Notes under the pieces: model-generated | Seen by the model: the letters and a program-made list of their open reading frames with translations, nothing else | Database searches by the model: none | What the model was told of the DNA's origin: nothing | Made by a program: the position numbers and the translations under genes | Shown: positions 44,944 through 55,257 of the stretch, in pieces | How positions within the stretch are numbered: the first letter of the stretch is position 1 | Layout: the number at the start of each line of letters is the position of its first letter | NCBI GenBank assembly: GCA_902629695.1 | Contig: CACORY010000004.1 | Coordinates: 1 to 64,000, forward strand | Origin: an uncultured Pelagibacteraceae bacterium | GTDB lineage: Bacteria; Pseudomonadota; Alphaproteobacteria; Pelagibacterales; Pelagibacteraceae | Direction of reading: 5' to 3' | DNA length: 64,000 bases

Positions 44944-46415
44944 GCAAAAAAAATTTAGAATATTTGATCAATCGAAAAGATAATCAATATGAAGTTGTAA
45001 TTGGTTTAGAAGTTCATGCTCAAGTATTATCTAAGTCAAAACTTTTTTCTGCTTCAGCTACTAAATTTGGAGCTGAACCAAATACACAAGTAAGTTTAGT
45101 TGATGCGGCATTTCCAGGTATGTTGCCTGTAATCAATGAATTTTGTGTTAAACAAGCTATTAAAACTGGTATTGGCCTTAACGCAAAAATTAATAAACGA
45201 TCTGTATTTGATAGAAAAAATTATTTTTATGCAGATTTACCTCAAGGATATCAGATTTCACAATTCAAAGATCCTATAGTAGGTGAGGGAAAAGTAATTT
45301 TAGATATGCCTAATGGACAAAAAGAAATAGGTATTGAAAGATTACATTTAGAGCAAGATGCAGGAAAAAGTATACATGATCTTGATCCACAAAATACTTT
45401 TGTAGATTTAAATAGATCAGGTGTGGCTCTAATGGAAATCGTAAGCAAACCAGATCTTAGATCTCCCGATGAAGTAAGTGCTTATATTAAGAAACTAAGA
45501 TCGATTATGAGATATTTAGGAACATGCGATGGAAATATGCAAGAGGGATCATTAAGAGCAGATGTTAATGTTTCAGTAAGAGCAAAAGGCTCGAAAGAAT
45601 TTGGAACAAGATGTGAAATTAAAAATGTAAATTCCATCAAATTTATGCAAATGGCTATTGAATATGAAGCAAATAGACAAGTTGATTTAATCGAGGAAGG
45701 TAAATCAATTGATCAAGAAACAAGATTATTTGATACAAAAAAAAATGAAACAAGATCAATGAGATCAAAAGAGGATGCCCATGATTACCGATATTTTCCA
45801 GATCCTGACTTATTACCTTTAGAAGTTTCTGATGAATTTATTAATGAGCTTAAGAATAATATTCCAGAGTTACCAGACGATAAAAAAAAAAGATTTATTG
45901 ATGAATTTAAATTATCATCATATGAAGCTACAATCTTAGTTTCAGATATTGATACAGCAAAATATTTTGAAGAAGTTGTAGCTAAGATGGGCAAAAACAA
46001 AGATATGAAATTAGCTGTTAACTGGATAACAGGTGAATTATTTGCAGTTTTAAACAATAAAAATTTAGAAATTTCTCAAAGCCCAGTAAGTGCAAAGAAT
46101 TTAGCTATATTAGTTAATTTAATAAAGAATGGAACAATTTCAGGAAAAATAGCAAAGACAGTATTTGAGTTAATGCTAGATGGAGATAAGGATCCTCAAA
46201 AGATTGTTGAGGAAAAAGGATTAAAACAACAAAGTGATCCAAAGACGTTAGAAGCTTTAATTGATAAAATAATTAATGACAACAGGGAAAAGGCCATAGA
46301 ATATAAACAAGGTAAAGAGAAATTATTTGGATTTTTTGTTGGACAAGCAATGAAAGCCTCTGGTGGTAAAGCTAACCCGCAATTAATCAATGAGATCTTA
46401 AAGAAAAAATTATAA
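44940..46415 (+). CDS. gatB: Asp-tRNA(Asn)/Glu-tRNA(Gln) amidotransferase subunit B
   Basis: '[48 protein letters not shown]', '[18 protein letters not shown]'. Confidence 0.98.
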   Translation: MSKKNLEYLINRKDNQYEVVIGLEVHAQVLSKSKLFSASATKFGAEPNTQVSLVDAAFPGMLPVINEFCVKQAIKTGIGLNAKINKRSVFDRKNYFYADLPQGYQISQFKDPIVGEGKVILDMPNGQKEIGIERLHLEQDAGKSIHDLDPQNTFVDLNRSGVALMEIVSKPDLRSPDEVSAYIKKLRSIMRYLGTCDGNMQEGSLRADVNVSVRAKGSKEFGTRCEIKNVNSIKFMQMAIEYEANRQVDLIEEGKSIDQETRLFDTKKNETRSMRSKEDAHDYRYFPDPDLLPLEVSDEFINELKNNIPELPDDKKKRFIDEFKLSSYEATILVSDIDTAKYFEEVVAKMGKNKDMKLAVNWITGELFAVLNNKNLEISQSPVSAKNLAILVNLIKNGTISGKIAKTVFELMLDGDKDPQKIVEEKGLKQQSDPKTLEALIDKIINDNREKAIEYKQGKEKLFGFFVGQAMKASGGKANPQLINEILKKKL

Positions 46416-46419
46416 GGTT

Positions 46420-47070
46420 ATGGGTTCTGACCTTAACATCACTAAACAATTACAAGATTATATCTTAAAACATGGATTAAAACTTCATCCAATTCAGAAA
46501 GAAATAATAAATTATAATTTAAAATTAGGAGATGATAAAAGAATGCAAATATCTATCTCACAATGCCAATTTCTACATTTAATTATAAAAGTTTCTAAGA
46601 TTAAAAAAGTACTAGAGATTGGAACTTTTACAGGTTTAAGCACATTGTCTATGGCATTAGCATTACCTGATGATGGTCAAATTATTGCTTTAGATAAAGA
46701 TGAAAAAACAAATAAAATTGCTGTTGATTTTTTTAAAAAGTCTCATCAGGAACATAAAATTAAAACAATCATTAAACCAGCTTTAGAAACTTTAATAAAA
46801 ATTAGAAATGAAAGATTTGATTTAGTTTTTATTGACGCTGATAAAATGAATTACAAAAAATATTATCAAATTTCCCTAGAGTTATTGAATAATGGAGGTT
46901 TAATTATAATTGATAATGTTTTGTGGCATGGGGAGGTAGTTGATAAGAATATAAACGATAAATTTACCAAAAATATAAGAGAATTAAATGATTTTATCTC
47001 TAAAGATAAAAAAGTTGAAAAAGTAATAGTTCCTTTTGGTGATGGAATGACTGTTTGTAGAAAGATCTAA
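46420..47070 (+). CDS. Class I SAM-dependent O-methyltransferase (caffeoyl-CoA O-methyltransferase-like)
   Basis: 'KVLEIGTFTGLSTLSMALALPDDGQIIALDKDE', 'FDLVFIDADKMNYKKYYQISLELLNNGGLIIIDNVLWHGEV'. Confidence 0.85.
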   Translation: MGSDLNITKQLQDYILKHGLKLHPIQKEIINYNLKLGDDKRMQISISQCQFLHLIIKVSKIKKVLEIGTFTGLSTLSMALALPDDGQIIALDKDEKTNKIAVDFFKKSHQEHKIKTIIKPALETLIKIRNERFDLVFIDADKMNYKKYYQISLELLNNGGLIIIDNVLWHGEVVDKNINDKFTKNIRELNDFISKDKKVEKVIVPFGDGMTVCRKI

Positions 47071-47978
47071 TGTTTACAGTATTTGGTTTTTATAAGTTTC
47101 AGAAAATTAATGATTTAAGAAAAAATCAGAAAATTTTAAGTAATATCTTAGTTGATAACAATATATATGGTTCAATTATTATATCTAAAGAAGGTTTAAA
47201 TGGATCTATATCTGGAAAGAATAGGAATATCAAAAATTTTATTACCAAATTAAAAAAAATTTTTGGAGTTAAAAATTTTGATAGTTTTAATAATTCAAAA
47301 AGTAAGTTTAATCCTTTTCACAAACCAAAAGTAAAAATAAAAAAAGAAGTTGTCCCTATGGATCTAAAAATATCTAAAAGAATTAAAAAAAAGAATAGTC
47401 ATATTGAACCAAAAAATTGGAATAAATTAATTAGTAATAAAAATACATTTCTATTAGATGCAAGAAAGCCTTTTGAAAACAAGGTTGGATCTTTTAAAAA
47501 ATCATTTAATCCGAATATTAATAATTTTAGAGATTTTCCAAAATATTTAAAAGAATTAAAAAAAGATCAACCAATAGCTATGTTTTGTACTGGCGGAATC
47601 AGGTGTGAAAAAGCTTCAGTATATTTAGAAAAAAAAGGTTTTAAAAATGTTTATCAATTAAAAGGTGGAATTCTTAATTATTTAAAGAAAATTAAACCAA
47701 AAATTAGTCTATGGAAAGGTGAATGTTTTGTATTTGACAATAGAGTAAGTTTAAAACATGGATTAATACAAGGAACATATTCTATTTGTGGTGGTTGTAG
47801 ACACCCAGTTTCAACTAAAGATAAAAAATCTAAAAGATATGAGGAGGGAGTTACTTGCCCAAATTGTTTTAATAAAATTACAAAAGATCAAAAATCTCGT
47901 TTCAGAATGAGACAAAGTCAGGTATATAAAGCTAAACAATCTGGAAAAAAATATAATTTTCAAAAAAGATACAATTAA
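47070..47978 (+). CDS. trhO: Rhodanese-domain tRNA uridine hydroxylase (TrhO/YceA family)
   Basis: 'FLLDARKPFENKVGSFKKSFNPNINNFRDFP', active-site loop 'MFCTGGIRCEKAS'; Cys-containing C-terminal segment. Confidence 0.85.
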   Translation: MFTVFGFYKFQKINDLRKNQKILSNILVDNNIYGSIIISKEGLNGSISGKNRNIKNFITKLKKIFGVKNFDSFNNSKSKFNPFHKPKVKIKKEVVPMDLKISKRIKKKNSHIEPKNWNKLISNKNTFLLDARKPFENKVGSFKKSFNPNINNFRDFPKYLKELKKDQPIAMFCTGGIRCEKASVYLEKKGFKNVYQLKGGILNYLKKIKPKISLWKGECFVFDNRVSLKHGLIQGTYSICGGCRHPVSTKDKKSKRYEEGVTCPNCFNKITKDQKSRFRMRQSQVYKAKQSGKKYNFQKRYN

Positions 47979-47986
47979 GGATCTAT

Positions 47987-49357
47987 TTGTCGCAAACACT
48001 TAAACTCACCAAAGATCCAATATGGTTTTTACTTAGAAAAGTAACTATTCCTGCGAGTGTTGGTTCATTGTTCCAAACTTTTTATAATCTAGTTGATACT
48101 TGGTTTGCAGGTAGAATTTCAGCTGAAGCAATAGCTGCTATAGCAAAATCTTTTCCAATTTATTTTACGATTATCGCTATTGGAGTTGGATTGACGGCTG
48201 GAACAAATACTTTAATTGGTAACAATATAGGTGCAAACAACAAAAAAAAAGCCTCATTGTTTGTTGCACAGTCAATAATATTTGCAATTTTTTTATCTAT
48301 TTTAGTTACCTTTTTTGGATTAAACGTATCAGACTTTTTACTTTCTATAATGGGGTCAGATCAAGAGGGTATAATCTTATCAAGAAAATATTTAGACATT
48401 ATTTTTTATGGAACAATAATAGTTTTAATTCAGATATCTTTAAATGGCGCTTTAAATGCCCAAGGTGATACAAAAAGTTATAGAAATGTTTTGATATTTA
48501 GTTTCTTTTTGAACATCTTTTTAAATCCCTTATTCATTTTTGGTTATGGATTTATTCCAGCTTTTGGTATTTCTGGATTAGCTATAGCAACTGTTGTTGC
48601 TCAGTTTATTGGTTTACTTTATTTGGCTCATAAAGTTTATTGTTGTGAATTAAAGCAATATTTAGAACTTCAATGCTTTATTCCAAAGATCAATCTTTTA
48701 GGAGAGCTTGTTTACCAGACTATTCCTGTAATGTTTAGTATGTTGTTAATAGGTGTTGGGTTATTTAACATACTTTATTTTATTGGTCAGTTTGGTGATT
48801 TAGCAACTGCAGGTTATGGTGCTGCCTTAAGAATTGAGCAAGTTTTTTTACTTCCAGTAATTGGACTGAATACAGCGGTGTTATCCATTGGTGGACAAAA
48901 TTTTGGTGCTAAAAGTTATGATCGTTTGAGAGAACTATATAAAAAAGCACTTTTATTTGGATCTTCCTTTATGATTTGTGCAGGTATTATAATTTTTTTT
49001 GGGGCAGAATTTTTAGTTTCTTTATTTACAGATAATTTAGAAGCTATTAAACATGGTGCAATTTATTTAAAGGTTGCTGCATTAATAGGACCTATTTATC
49101 CAGTATTTTTTATAACAACTGCAATATTCCAGGCAGTTAAAAAACCATTATATAGTCTTTATATGAGCATTTTACGATTAACAGCTTTTCCATTTTTAAG
49201 CTTGTGGTATGTAATAAATATTAGAGGTGGAGACTATGAAGATATTTTTTACACTATATTAGTAACAAATTGGTTAATGGGAATTGTAGTTTTAATATTT
49301 ATTGGATATTTTTTAAATAATGTTTTTAAACAAAATAAAAATTTTTTTACTAATTAG
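47987..49357 (+). CDS. MATE-family efflux transporter (TTG start)
   Basis: 456 aa, 12-TM-like; 'IPASVGSLFQTFYNLVDTWFAGRIS', 'GALNAQGDTKSYRN'. Confidence 0.88.
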   Translation: MSQTLKLTKDPIWFLLRKVTIPASVGSLFQTFYNLVDTWFAGRISAEAIAAIAKSFPIYFTIIAIGVGLTAGTNTLIGNNIGANNKKKASLFVAQSIIFAIFLSILVTFFGLNVSDFLLSIMGSDQEGIILSRKYLDIIFYGTIIVLIQISLNGALNAQGDTKSYRNVLIFSFFLNIFLNPLFIFGYGFIPAFGISGLAIATVVAQFIGLLYLAHKVYCCELKQYLELQCFIPKINLLGELVYQTIPVMFSMLLIGVGLFNILYFIGQFGDLATAGYGAALRIEQVFLLPVIGLNTAVLSIGGQNFGAKSYDRLRELYKKALLFGSSFMICAGIIIFFGAEFLVSLFTDNLEAIKHGAIYLKVAALIGPIYPVFFITTAIFQAVKKPLYSLYMSILRLTAFPFLSLWYVINIRGGDYEDIFYTILVTNWLMGIVVLIFIGYFLNNVFKQNKNFFTN

Positions 49358-49847
49358 TATCTGTCTTATTTTTTTCCTCTTTACATATGATAATGTGAAA
49401 TCAGAAGAAATTAAGATCATTTCAGGTATAGCAAAAGTAACTGATGGTGACACTATTAGAATTAATAAAAAGAGAATTAGACTTATGGGTATAGATGCTC
49501 CAGAAAAAAAACAAATGTGCAAAAAAACCTGGTTAGCAATATCATTTATTTCTTTTCAAAAGGATTACCCTTGTGGTCAAATTTCAACTAATAAACTTAA
49601 AAGAAAGATTAATAATAAATCAGTTATTTGCAACTATACCGACAAAGATCAGTATCAAAGATATATTGCCGAATGTTTTATAGATAAAACAAATATAAAT
49701 GCTTGGATGGTTCGTAATGGGCAAGCTGTAGCATATAAAAAATATTCAAAAAAATTTGTTGCACAAGAAAATATTGCTAAAAAAGAAAAGTCAGGTCTAT
49801 GGTCAGGTACATTTGAAATGCCTTGGGACTGGAGAAAAAATAACTAG
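49320..49847 (+). CDS. Thermonuclease (SNase-like) family protein with N-terminal signal or anchor
   Basis: Hydrophobic N-term; 'AKVTDGDTIRINKKRIRLMGIDAPEKKQMC', 'DQYQRYIAECF', 'VRNGQAVAYKKYSKKFV'. Confidence 0.88.
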   Translation: MFLNKIKIFLLISICLIFFLFTYDNVKSEEIKIISGIAKVTDGDTIRINKKRIRLMGIDAPEKKQMCKKTWLAISFISFQKDYPCGQISTNKLKRKINNKSVICNYTDKDQYQRYIAECFIDKTNINAWMVRNGQAVAYKKYSKKFVAQENIAKKEKSGLWSGTFEMPWDWRKNN

Positions 49848-50575
49848 TCTTTTTGAAGTTTTTTTTCTAATTTCCTAACCAAATAAGAAACAATTAATAT
49901 CAAAATTAAATATTCTAATATTAAAAAAGTATAGATTTCTAATGGTCTATAAGTTGTGACAACTAATTCATTAGCTTTTCTAGTTAGATCACCAATACCT
50001 ATAATTGAAACTAGTGAAGACATTTTTAAAACGTAAACAAACTGATTACCAATAGCTGGTAAAATATTTTTAATCGCTTGTGGTAAAATAACTAATCTAA
50101 GTTTTCTAAAAAAACCAAATCCTAATGAGCTTCCAGCTTCCCATTGAGATTTTTTAATTGAATTGATACCCGCTCTAAATATTTCTGCTTGAAAAGCGCT
50201 TTCACTTATTGATAAGGCAATTATGCCAGATACAAAAGGACTAAAGCTTATTCCAGTCATTATTGGTAAACCATAATAGATCCATAAAATTAAGACTAAT
50301 AATGGTATTGCTCTGACAATTTCGACATAACCTATATTTAAATAAGTTAAAAATTTGTTCTTAGCTAAAGAAGGGATTGCAATAACTAACCCCAAAAAAA
50401 TAGAAATGATTATTGAAACTATAGAAATAAAAATTGTTGTTGTTAAACCGCTTAGTAAAAATTTGAGATTAGTTAATCCCTCCATATTGTTTGGAGATAA
50501 AATTAACCAGTTAAGTTCACTTTTACCACATGAGGTTAAAGGTAAAATTAAAAGTAAAAAAAATAAATTTTTCAC
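49844..50575 (-). CDS. Polar amino-acid ABC transporter permease
   Basis: 'LLSGLTTTIFISIVSIIISIFLGLVIAIPSL', EAA-like 'QAEIFRAGINSIKKSQWEAGSSLGFGFFRKLRLVILPQAIKNILPAIGNQFVYVLKMSSL'. Confidence 0.92.
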   Translation of the reverse strand: MKNLFFLLLILPLTSCGKSELNWLILSPNNMEGLTNLKFLLSGLTTTIFISIVSIIISIFLGLVIAIPSLAKNKFLTYLNIGYVEIVRAIPLLVLILWIYYGLPIMTGISFSPFVSGIIALSISESAFQAEIFRAGINSIKKSQWEAGSSLGFGFFRKLRLVILPQAIKNILPAIGNQFVYVLKMSSLVSIIGIGDLTRKANELVVTTYRPLEIYTFLILEYLILILIVSYLVRKLEKKLQKD

Positions 50576-50615
50576 TCTTAAAGTTATAAAGAATTAATAA
50601 TTAATTACTAATTGA

Positions 50616-51383
50616 TTATAAGCTTTTTAAATTGTATTTACTTAATAAGTTGGTAAAGAAACCCGATGATTTTTTCTTTTTAATCCAATCATTAACATAG
50701 TCGTTCCATTTACTATCACCTTTTGGAACCATCATTGCTAAGAAGGCTGGATTTTTCTCTCCATCAGGAACAATTGCTAATTGTGGGTATTTGATTACTA
50801 ATTTATTGGCTTCTGTTGAACTAGTTATATTTCCATCGGCTCTTCCAGCTAAAACTTCCTGAAAATCTCTAGCAGGAGCTTCTACTGAATTTAATTTTGA
50901 TTTTGGAAAAAATTCTTTTGCTTTTTCTTCTTGTGATGTTCCAAGAGTAGTAGCAATCGTTACATTTGAATTATTTAAAGAGTCCCATGTTGAGAATTTT
51001 TTTAAATTTTTCTTAAGTACCAACGGAACAGTTCCATATTTGTAATATGTATCTGTAAATCCTGCCACCTCGGCTCTTTTTGGAGTTTTTGTTACACTTG
51101 TAGAAATATCATATCTTTCAGATGTAATACCTGAAACAATTGTTTTCCATTCAGCAGGCACAAATTCAATCTTAACACCCATGTCTTTAGCCAATTCATT
51201 CATTACATCAATATCAAATCCTTTATATTTATTTGTCGCTGGATCTTTCATAGTCATAGGATCCCAATCACCTGTTGTTCCAACTTTTAAAATTCCTGAT
51301 GATAAAATTTTATCTAAATTCGACTCTGCATTTGAAGAAAAGGGTAAAAGAGCAAATAATGCTATAAAAAGTATTTTTTTCAT
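50616..51383 (-). CDS. Amino-acid ABC transporter substrate-binding protein (SBP family 3)
   Basis: Signal peptide; '[57 protein letters not shown]'. Confidence 0.92.
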   Translation of the reverse strand: MKKILFIALFALLPFSSNAESNLDKILSSGILKVGTTGDWDPMTMKDPATNKYKGFDIDVMNELAKDMGVKIEFVPAEWKTIVSGITSERYDISTSVTKTPKRAEVAGFTDTYYKYGTVPLVLKKNLKKFSTWDSLNNSNVTIATTLGTSQEEKAKEFFPKSKLNSVEAPARDFQEVLAGRADGNITSSTEANKLVIKYPQLAIVPDGEKNPAFLAMMVPKGDSKWNDYVNDWIKKKKSSGFFTNLLSKYNLKSL

Positions 51384-51417
51384 ATTTCTTAATAGCTTAT
51401 TTAAATTTTAAATGAGA

Positions 51418-51981
51418 CTATAATCTTGACGCACTATCATTCGCCCATGAGAATAAATGTTGTGAAAATGAGCGTCTCACAAAAAGATTCACTTCATTTT
51501 GGTTTTGATTATGAATAAGAACATCAATTTTAGCGAGAATCGTTTGAGTAACTGACCCTTTTTTGTTTCTAAAATCATTGAAATTAAAAGGAGATCCGGT
51601 CTCTAATAAGTCAAAAATTTTTTCACCTTTAATATTTATTAGAACAAATTGATCGGTAACATCTGTCACAGCTCCTAAATTTTTTTTTGAAATATTTTTA
51701 TTAAGTAAATTTTCAGTTTCATAGTCATTACTTTCAGAGTTTAATGTTTCATTAGAGTAAATCATCCATTCATCTGGACTAAGCCAAAGAGCAGTTAATT
51801 TTTCACTTCTTGATGATGTGTTAGCTTCAGTGGGTAATAATAAATTTAATGATTTACCAATAGCAGACAAAAATTCTCTATTTCTACCTCTTAAGATTAA
51901 TTTCATTACAGGTTTGATTTCTTTCATTTGTAAACCTGAGTAAGATTTTTCTTCAGTTATTGAATTTATATAATTAAGCAT
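51418..51981 (-). CDS. soxG: Sarcosine oxidase subunit gamma
   Basis: 'ALWLSPDEWMIYS', 'VTDQFVLINIKGEKIFDLLETGSPFNFND'; downstream of soxA with 8-bp overlap. Confidence 0.88.
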   Translation of the reverse strand: MLNYINSITEEKSYSGLQMKEIKPVMKLILRGRNREFLSAIGKSLNLLLPTEANTSSRSEKLTALWLSPDEWMIYSNETLNSESNDYETENLLNKNISKKNLGAVTDVTDQFVLINIKGEKIFDLLETGSPFNFNDFRNKKGSVTQTILAKIDVLIHNQNQNEVNLFVRRSFSQHLFSWANDSASRL

Positions 51982-54979
51982 TTAATTTTTTATTTTCCCT
52001 ATCTAAAAAAACTGGGTCTGCAACAGTAACGTTAATTTCTTTATTTTCCATTGGAATGATTAATTTTTGACCCATCATTTTTTTTCCACCTCTTACGACT
52101 CCAAGAGCAATAGATTTTTTTAAATTTGGACTATAATAACTTGAAGTTACATGGCCCAACATTTCAACTGGTGATTTTTTAATATCAGCAACGATTTGAG
52201 CACCCTCTTCTAAAACTTCATCTGGATTCTCAGTTAGTAAACCAACCAATTGTTTCCTATCTTCTCTTATTGTATCAGATCTATATAAAGATCTTTTTCC
52301 TATAAAATCGAATTTCTTTTTACTAACTATCCAATCCATTTGTAAATCAATTGGAGTCATGGTTGCATCAGTATCTTGACCAACAATGATAAAACCTTTT
52401 TCAGCTCTTAATAAATGCATGGTTTCAGTTCCATATGGAGTAATATTAAATTCTTTTCCTGCTTCCATACATTTTTCCCATACTGATTTACCATAATTAG
52501 CTTGAATATTTATTTCGTAGCTCTGTTCACCGGTAAAACTAATTCTCATTACTCTACATTTAATTTTACCAATTTTAGCATTTTTAAAAGACATATGTGG
52601 AAAATTTTCATCTGAAAAATCAAGATCAGGAACTATTTGAGAAACAATTTTTTTGCTATTAGGCCCACAAACACTGACTGTTGCATAGTGGTCAGTTACA
52701 GATGTTAAATAGACATCTAATTCAGGCCATTCAGTCTGCAAATAATCTTCTAGCTTTCCTAAAACAGTTGCAGCTCCGCCAGTTGTAGTAGTCATAATAT
52801 AATGATTTTCACCTAATCTAGTTGTAACCCCATCATCATAAACCATACCGTCTTCATTAAGCATTAATCCGTATCGACATTTTCCAATAGCAAGTTTTGA
52901 CCATGCGTTGGTATAAACTCTGTTTAAAAATTCAGATGCATCACTTCCTTGAATATCAATTTTACCTAAAGTGGAAGCATCTAATATACCGGCACTATCT
53001 CTTGCCGCTTTACTCTCTCTTTGAACTGCATCGTGCATATTCTCACCATCTTTTGGATAATACCAAGCTCTCTTCCATTGACCTACGTTTTCAAATTCAG
53101 CTTTATTTTTAACATGCCAATCATGAATAGGAGTTTTTCTAAATACATCAAAATATTCACCCACATTTCTTCCAACAATTGTTCCAAAAGTTAGAGGAGT
53201 GTAGGGTGGTCTAAAAGTTGTTGTGCCAAGTTCTCCCATTTTAGAACCTGCTGTTTCCGAAATAATCCCTAGTGCATGCATATTACCAAGTTTTCCTTGG
53301 TCAGTTCCCATACCTGTAGTTGTATATCTTTTAACATGTTCAATTGATCTAAAGCCCTCTCTTAATGCTAATTTGATATCTTTTGCCGTAGCATCATTTT
53401 GGTAATCAACAAATGGTTTTGTTTTACCAACAAGTTTGTCTGAGGGAAGTAACCATATATTTCTCTTAGATTTATTAAATGAAGATTTGACTTCGAGATT
53501 TTCATAATCTGTTTTTTTTAAATCTAAAAATTCTTTAAGTGTATTTGGGATATTTAATAATATTTCATCTAAAGTAAAATCTCCGTTACATGAACCAATG
53601 CTAATTTGATCAGATGAATATATATTTGGAATAAAAACTTGATCTTCATCTCTAAATTTTAATTTACCACCTGATTGCGTAAAGAGGTGAACAGCTGGAG
53701 TCCATCCTCCAGAAACTCCAAGACAGTCGCATGTAATAGAAATTTTAGAACCCACAACTTTTTGACCATCTTTAGAAAGTTGCATAATTGAAATTTTATT
53801 TATTCTTTTATACCCCGATGTATCAACAACGGTATATCCTTTATAGATTTTAATATTATTTTTTTCAGCTTCTTTTATTAATCTTGAATCAATTTCCTCT
53901 CTATTGTCAATTATAGTCTCTATATTAATACCTTTTTGAAATAAACTAATAGCAGTCTCATAAGCACTGTCATTATTTGTGAAAAGAACATTTTTTTCAC
54001 CACAAGCTACACCAAAAAAATTTGCATATTTTTCAACAGCTGAGGAAAGTAAAATACCAGGACGATCATTATTATCAAAAATTAGTGGTCTTTCCAAAGA
54101 TCCTGTTGCAGTAATGACTTTTTTCGCTCTTATTTTTAGTAGTCTTTGACGAATTTTATTCTTTCTTTGTTCAAGAGGCAAATGATCAGTTAAATTTTCG
54201 CGTGCTAATAAAAAATTATATCCATGATAAGCTGCTACAGATGTTCTTGTTTTGATTTTTAAGTTTTTAATTTTTTTAATCTCACTAATTTCTTTATCAA
54301 GCCAAGAACTGGATATTTGATTATTTATTTTAAAATGTTCAGAATTCTGATAAATGGTTGAACCTCCAAGATAAGATTTTTCATCAACCAGAAGAGTTTT
54401 GAACCCATTTTTGGCAGCTATTTTTGCAGCCATAATTCCAGAAATACCTGCTCCAACAATTAATACATCACAATGAATATATTTGTGTTCATAAATATCA
54501 GGATCAGGCTCAGTTGGAGATTTACCTAAACCAGCAGATTTTCTAATAAAGTATTCATATTTTTCCCAGAAGCTAGCTGGCCACATAAAAGTTTTGTAAT
54601 AGAAACCTGCTGGCAATAATGGACTTAAAAAATTGTTTATACCACCAATATCAAAATTTACACTTGGCCAACAATTTTGACTTGAGGCCTCTAGACCTTC
54701 ATAGATTTCTATTTCGGTGGCTCTCACATTTGGTTCTGTTCTTGAAGTATTTTTATGTAATTGAACAATTGCGTTTGGTTCTTCTGATCCGGCTGTCATT
54801 ATTCCTCGAGGTCTATGATATTTAAAACTTCTTCCAACTAAATGAACATTGTTAGCTAAAAGTGCAGAAGCTAAAGTGTCTCCCTTATATCCATAGTAAG
54901 TTTTTCCATTAAATTTAAATGAAATCTTATATGTTTCATCAATAAACTTGCTTGTTTTTACTCTTAATTTTTTTGTCAT
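51974..54979 (-). CDS. soxA: Sarcosine oxidase subunit alpha
   Basis: 1001 aa; 'FNGKTYYGYKGDTLASALLANNVHLVGRSFKYHRPRGI', FAD-binding 'CDVLIVGAGISGIMAAKIAAKNG', C-terminal GcvT-like domain. Confidence 0.95.
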   Translation of the reverse strand: MTKKLRVKTSKFIDETYKISFKFNGKTYYGYKGDTLASALLANNVHLVGRSFKYHRPRGIMTAGSEEPNAIVQLHKNTSRTEPNVRATEIEIYEGLEASSQNCWPSVNFDIGGINNFLSPLLPAGFYYKTFMWPASFWEKYEYFIRKSAGLGKSPTEPDPDIYEHKYIHCDVLIVGAGISGIMAAKIAAKNGFKTLLVDEKSYLGGSTIYQNSEHFKINNQISSSWLDKEISEIKKIKNLKIKTRTSVAAYHGYNFLLARENLTDHLPLEQRKNKIRQRLLKIRAKKVITATGSLERPLIFDNNDRPGILLSSAVEKYANFFGVACGEKNVLFTNNDSAYETAISLFQKGINIETIIDNREEIDSRLIKEAEKNNIKIYKGYTVVDTSGYKRINKISIMQLSKDGQKVVGSKISITCDCLGVSGGWTPAVHLFTQSGGKLKFRDEDQVFIPNIYSSDQISIGSCNGDFTLDEILLNIPNTLKEFLDLKKTDYENLEVKSSFNKSKRNIWLLPSDKLVGKTKPFVDYQNDATAKDIKLALREGFRSIEHVKRYTTTGMGTDQGKLGNMHALGIISETAGSKMGELGTTTFRPPYTPLTFGTIVGRNVGEYFDVFRKTPIHDWHVKNKAEFENVGQWKRAWYYPKDGENMHDAVQRESKAARDSAGILDASTLGKIDIQGSDASEFLNRVYTNAWSKLAIGKCRYGLMLNEDGMVYDDGVTTRLGENHYIMTTTTGGAATVLGKLEDYLQTEWPELDVYLTSVTDHYATVSVCGPNSKKIVSQIVPDLDFSDENFPHMSFKNAKIGKIKCRVMRISFTGEQSYEINIQANYGKSVWEKCMEAGKEFNITPYGTETMHLLRAEKGFIIVGQDTDATMTPIDLQMDWIVSKKKFDFIGKRSLYRSDTIREDRKQLVGLLTENPDEVLEEGAQIVADIKKSPVEMLGHVTSSYYSPNLKKSIALGVVRGGKKMMGQKLIIPMENKEINVTVADPVFLDRENKKLNA

Positions 54980-55257
54980 TATTTATTAGTTGGAGGTTTT
55001 TCACCCATTTTATAAACTGCTGTAATTTCATCATTAGATGTATCTCTTACTACATTAAACCATTTTCTACATCCATGTGTATGTACCCACCTCTCAAATT
55101 GAATACCTTTTATATTTTTTCTCATAAATAGATATTCTGCCCACTGATCATCACTTAATTCAGTTGGTTGCTTAGGCCTGACTATGTGAGCTTCACCACC
55201 TGCTTTAAACTCACTTTGTTCTCTTTCACCACAGTAAGGACAATTAATAACAAACAT
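54979..55257 (-). CDS. soxD: Sarcosine oxidase subunit delta
   Basis: 'INCPYCGEREQSEFKAGGEAHIVRP', 'QFERWVHTHGCRKWFNVVRDT'. Confidence 0.94.
   Translation of the reverse strand: MFVINCPYCGEREQSEFKAGGEAHIVRPKQPTELSDDQWAEYLFMRKNIKGIQFERWVHTHGCRKWFNVVRDTSNDEITAVYKMGEKPPTNK

Noticed and set aside
51399-51413. Inverted repeat ATTTAAA-T-TTTAAAT between soxG and the SBP gene
   Set aside because: Pure A/T, short, expected by chance at this composition; no U-tract terminator structure.
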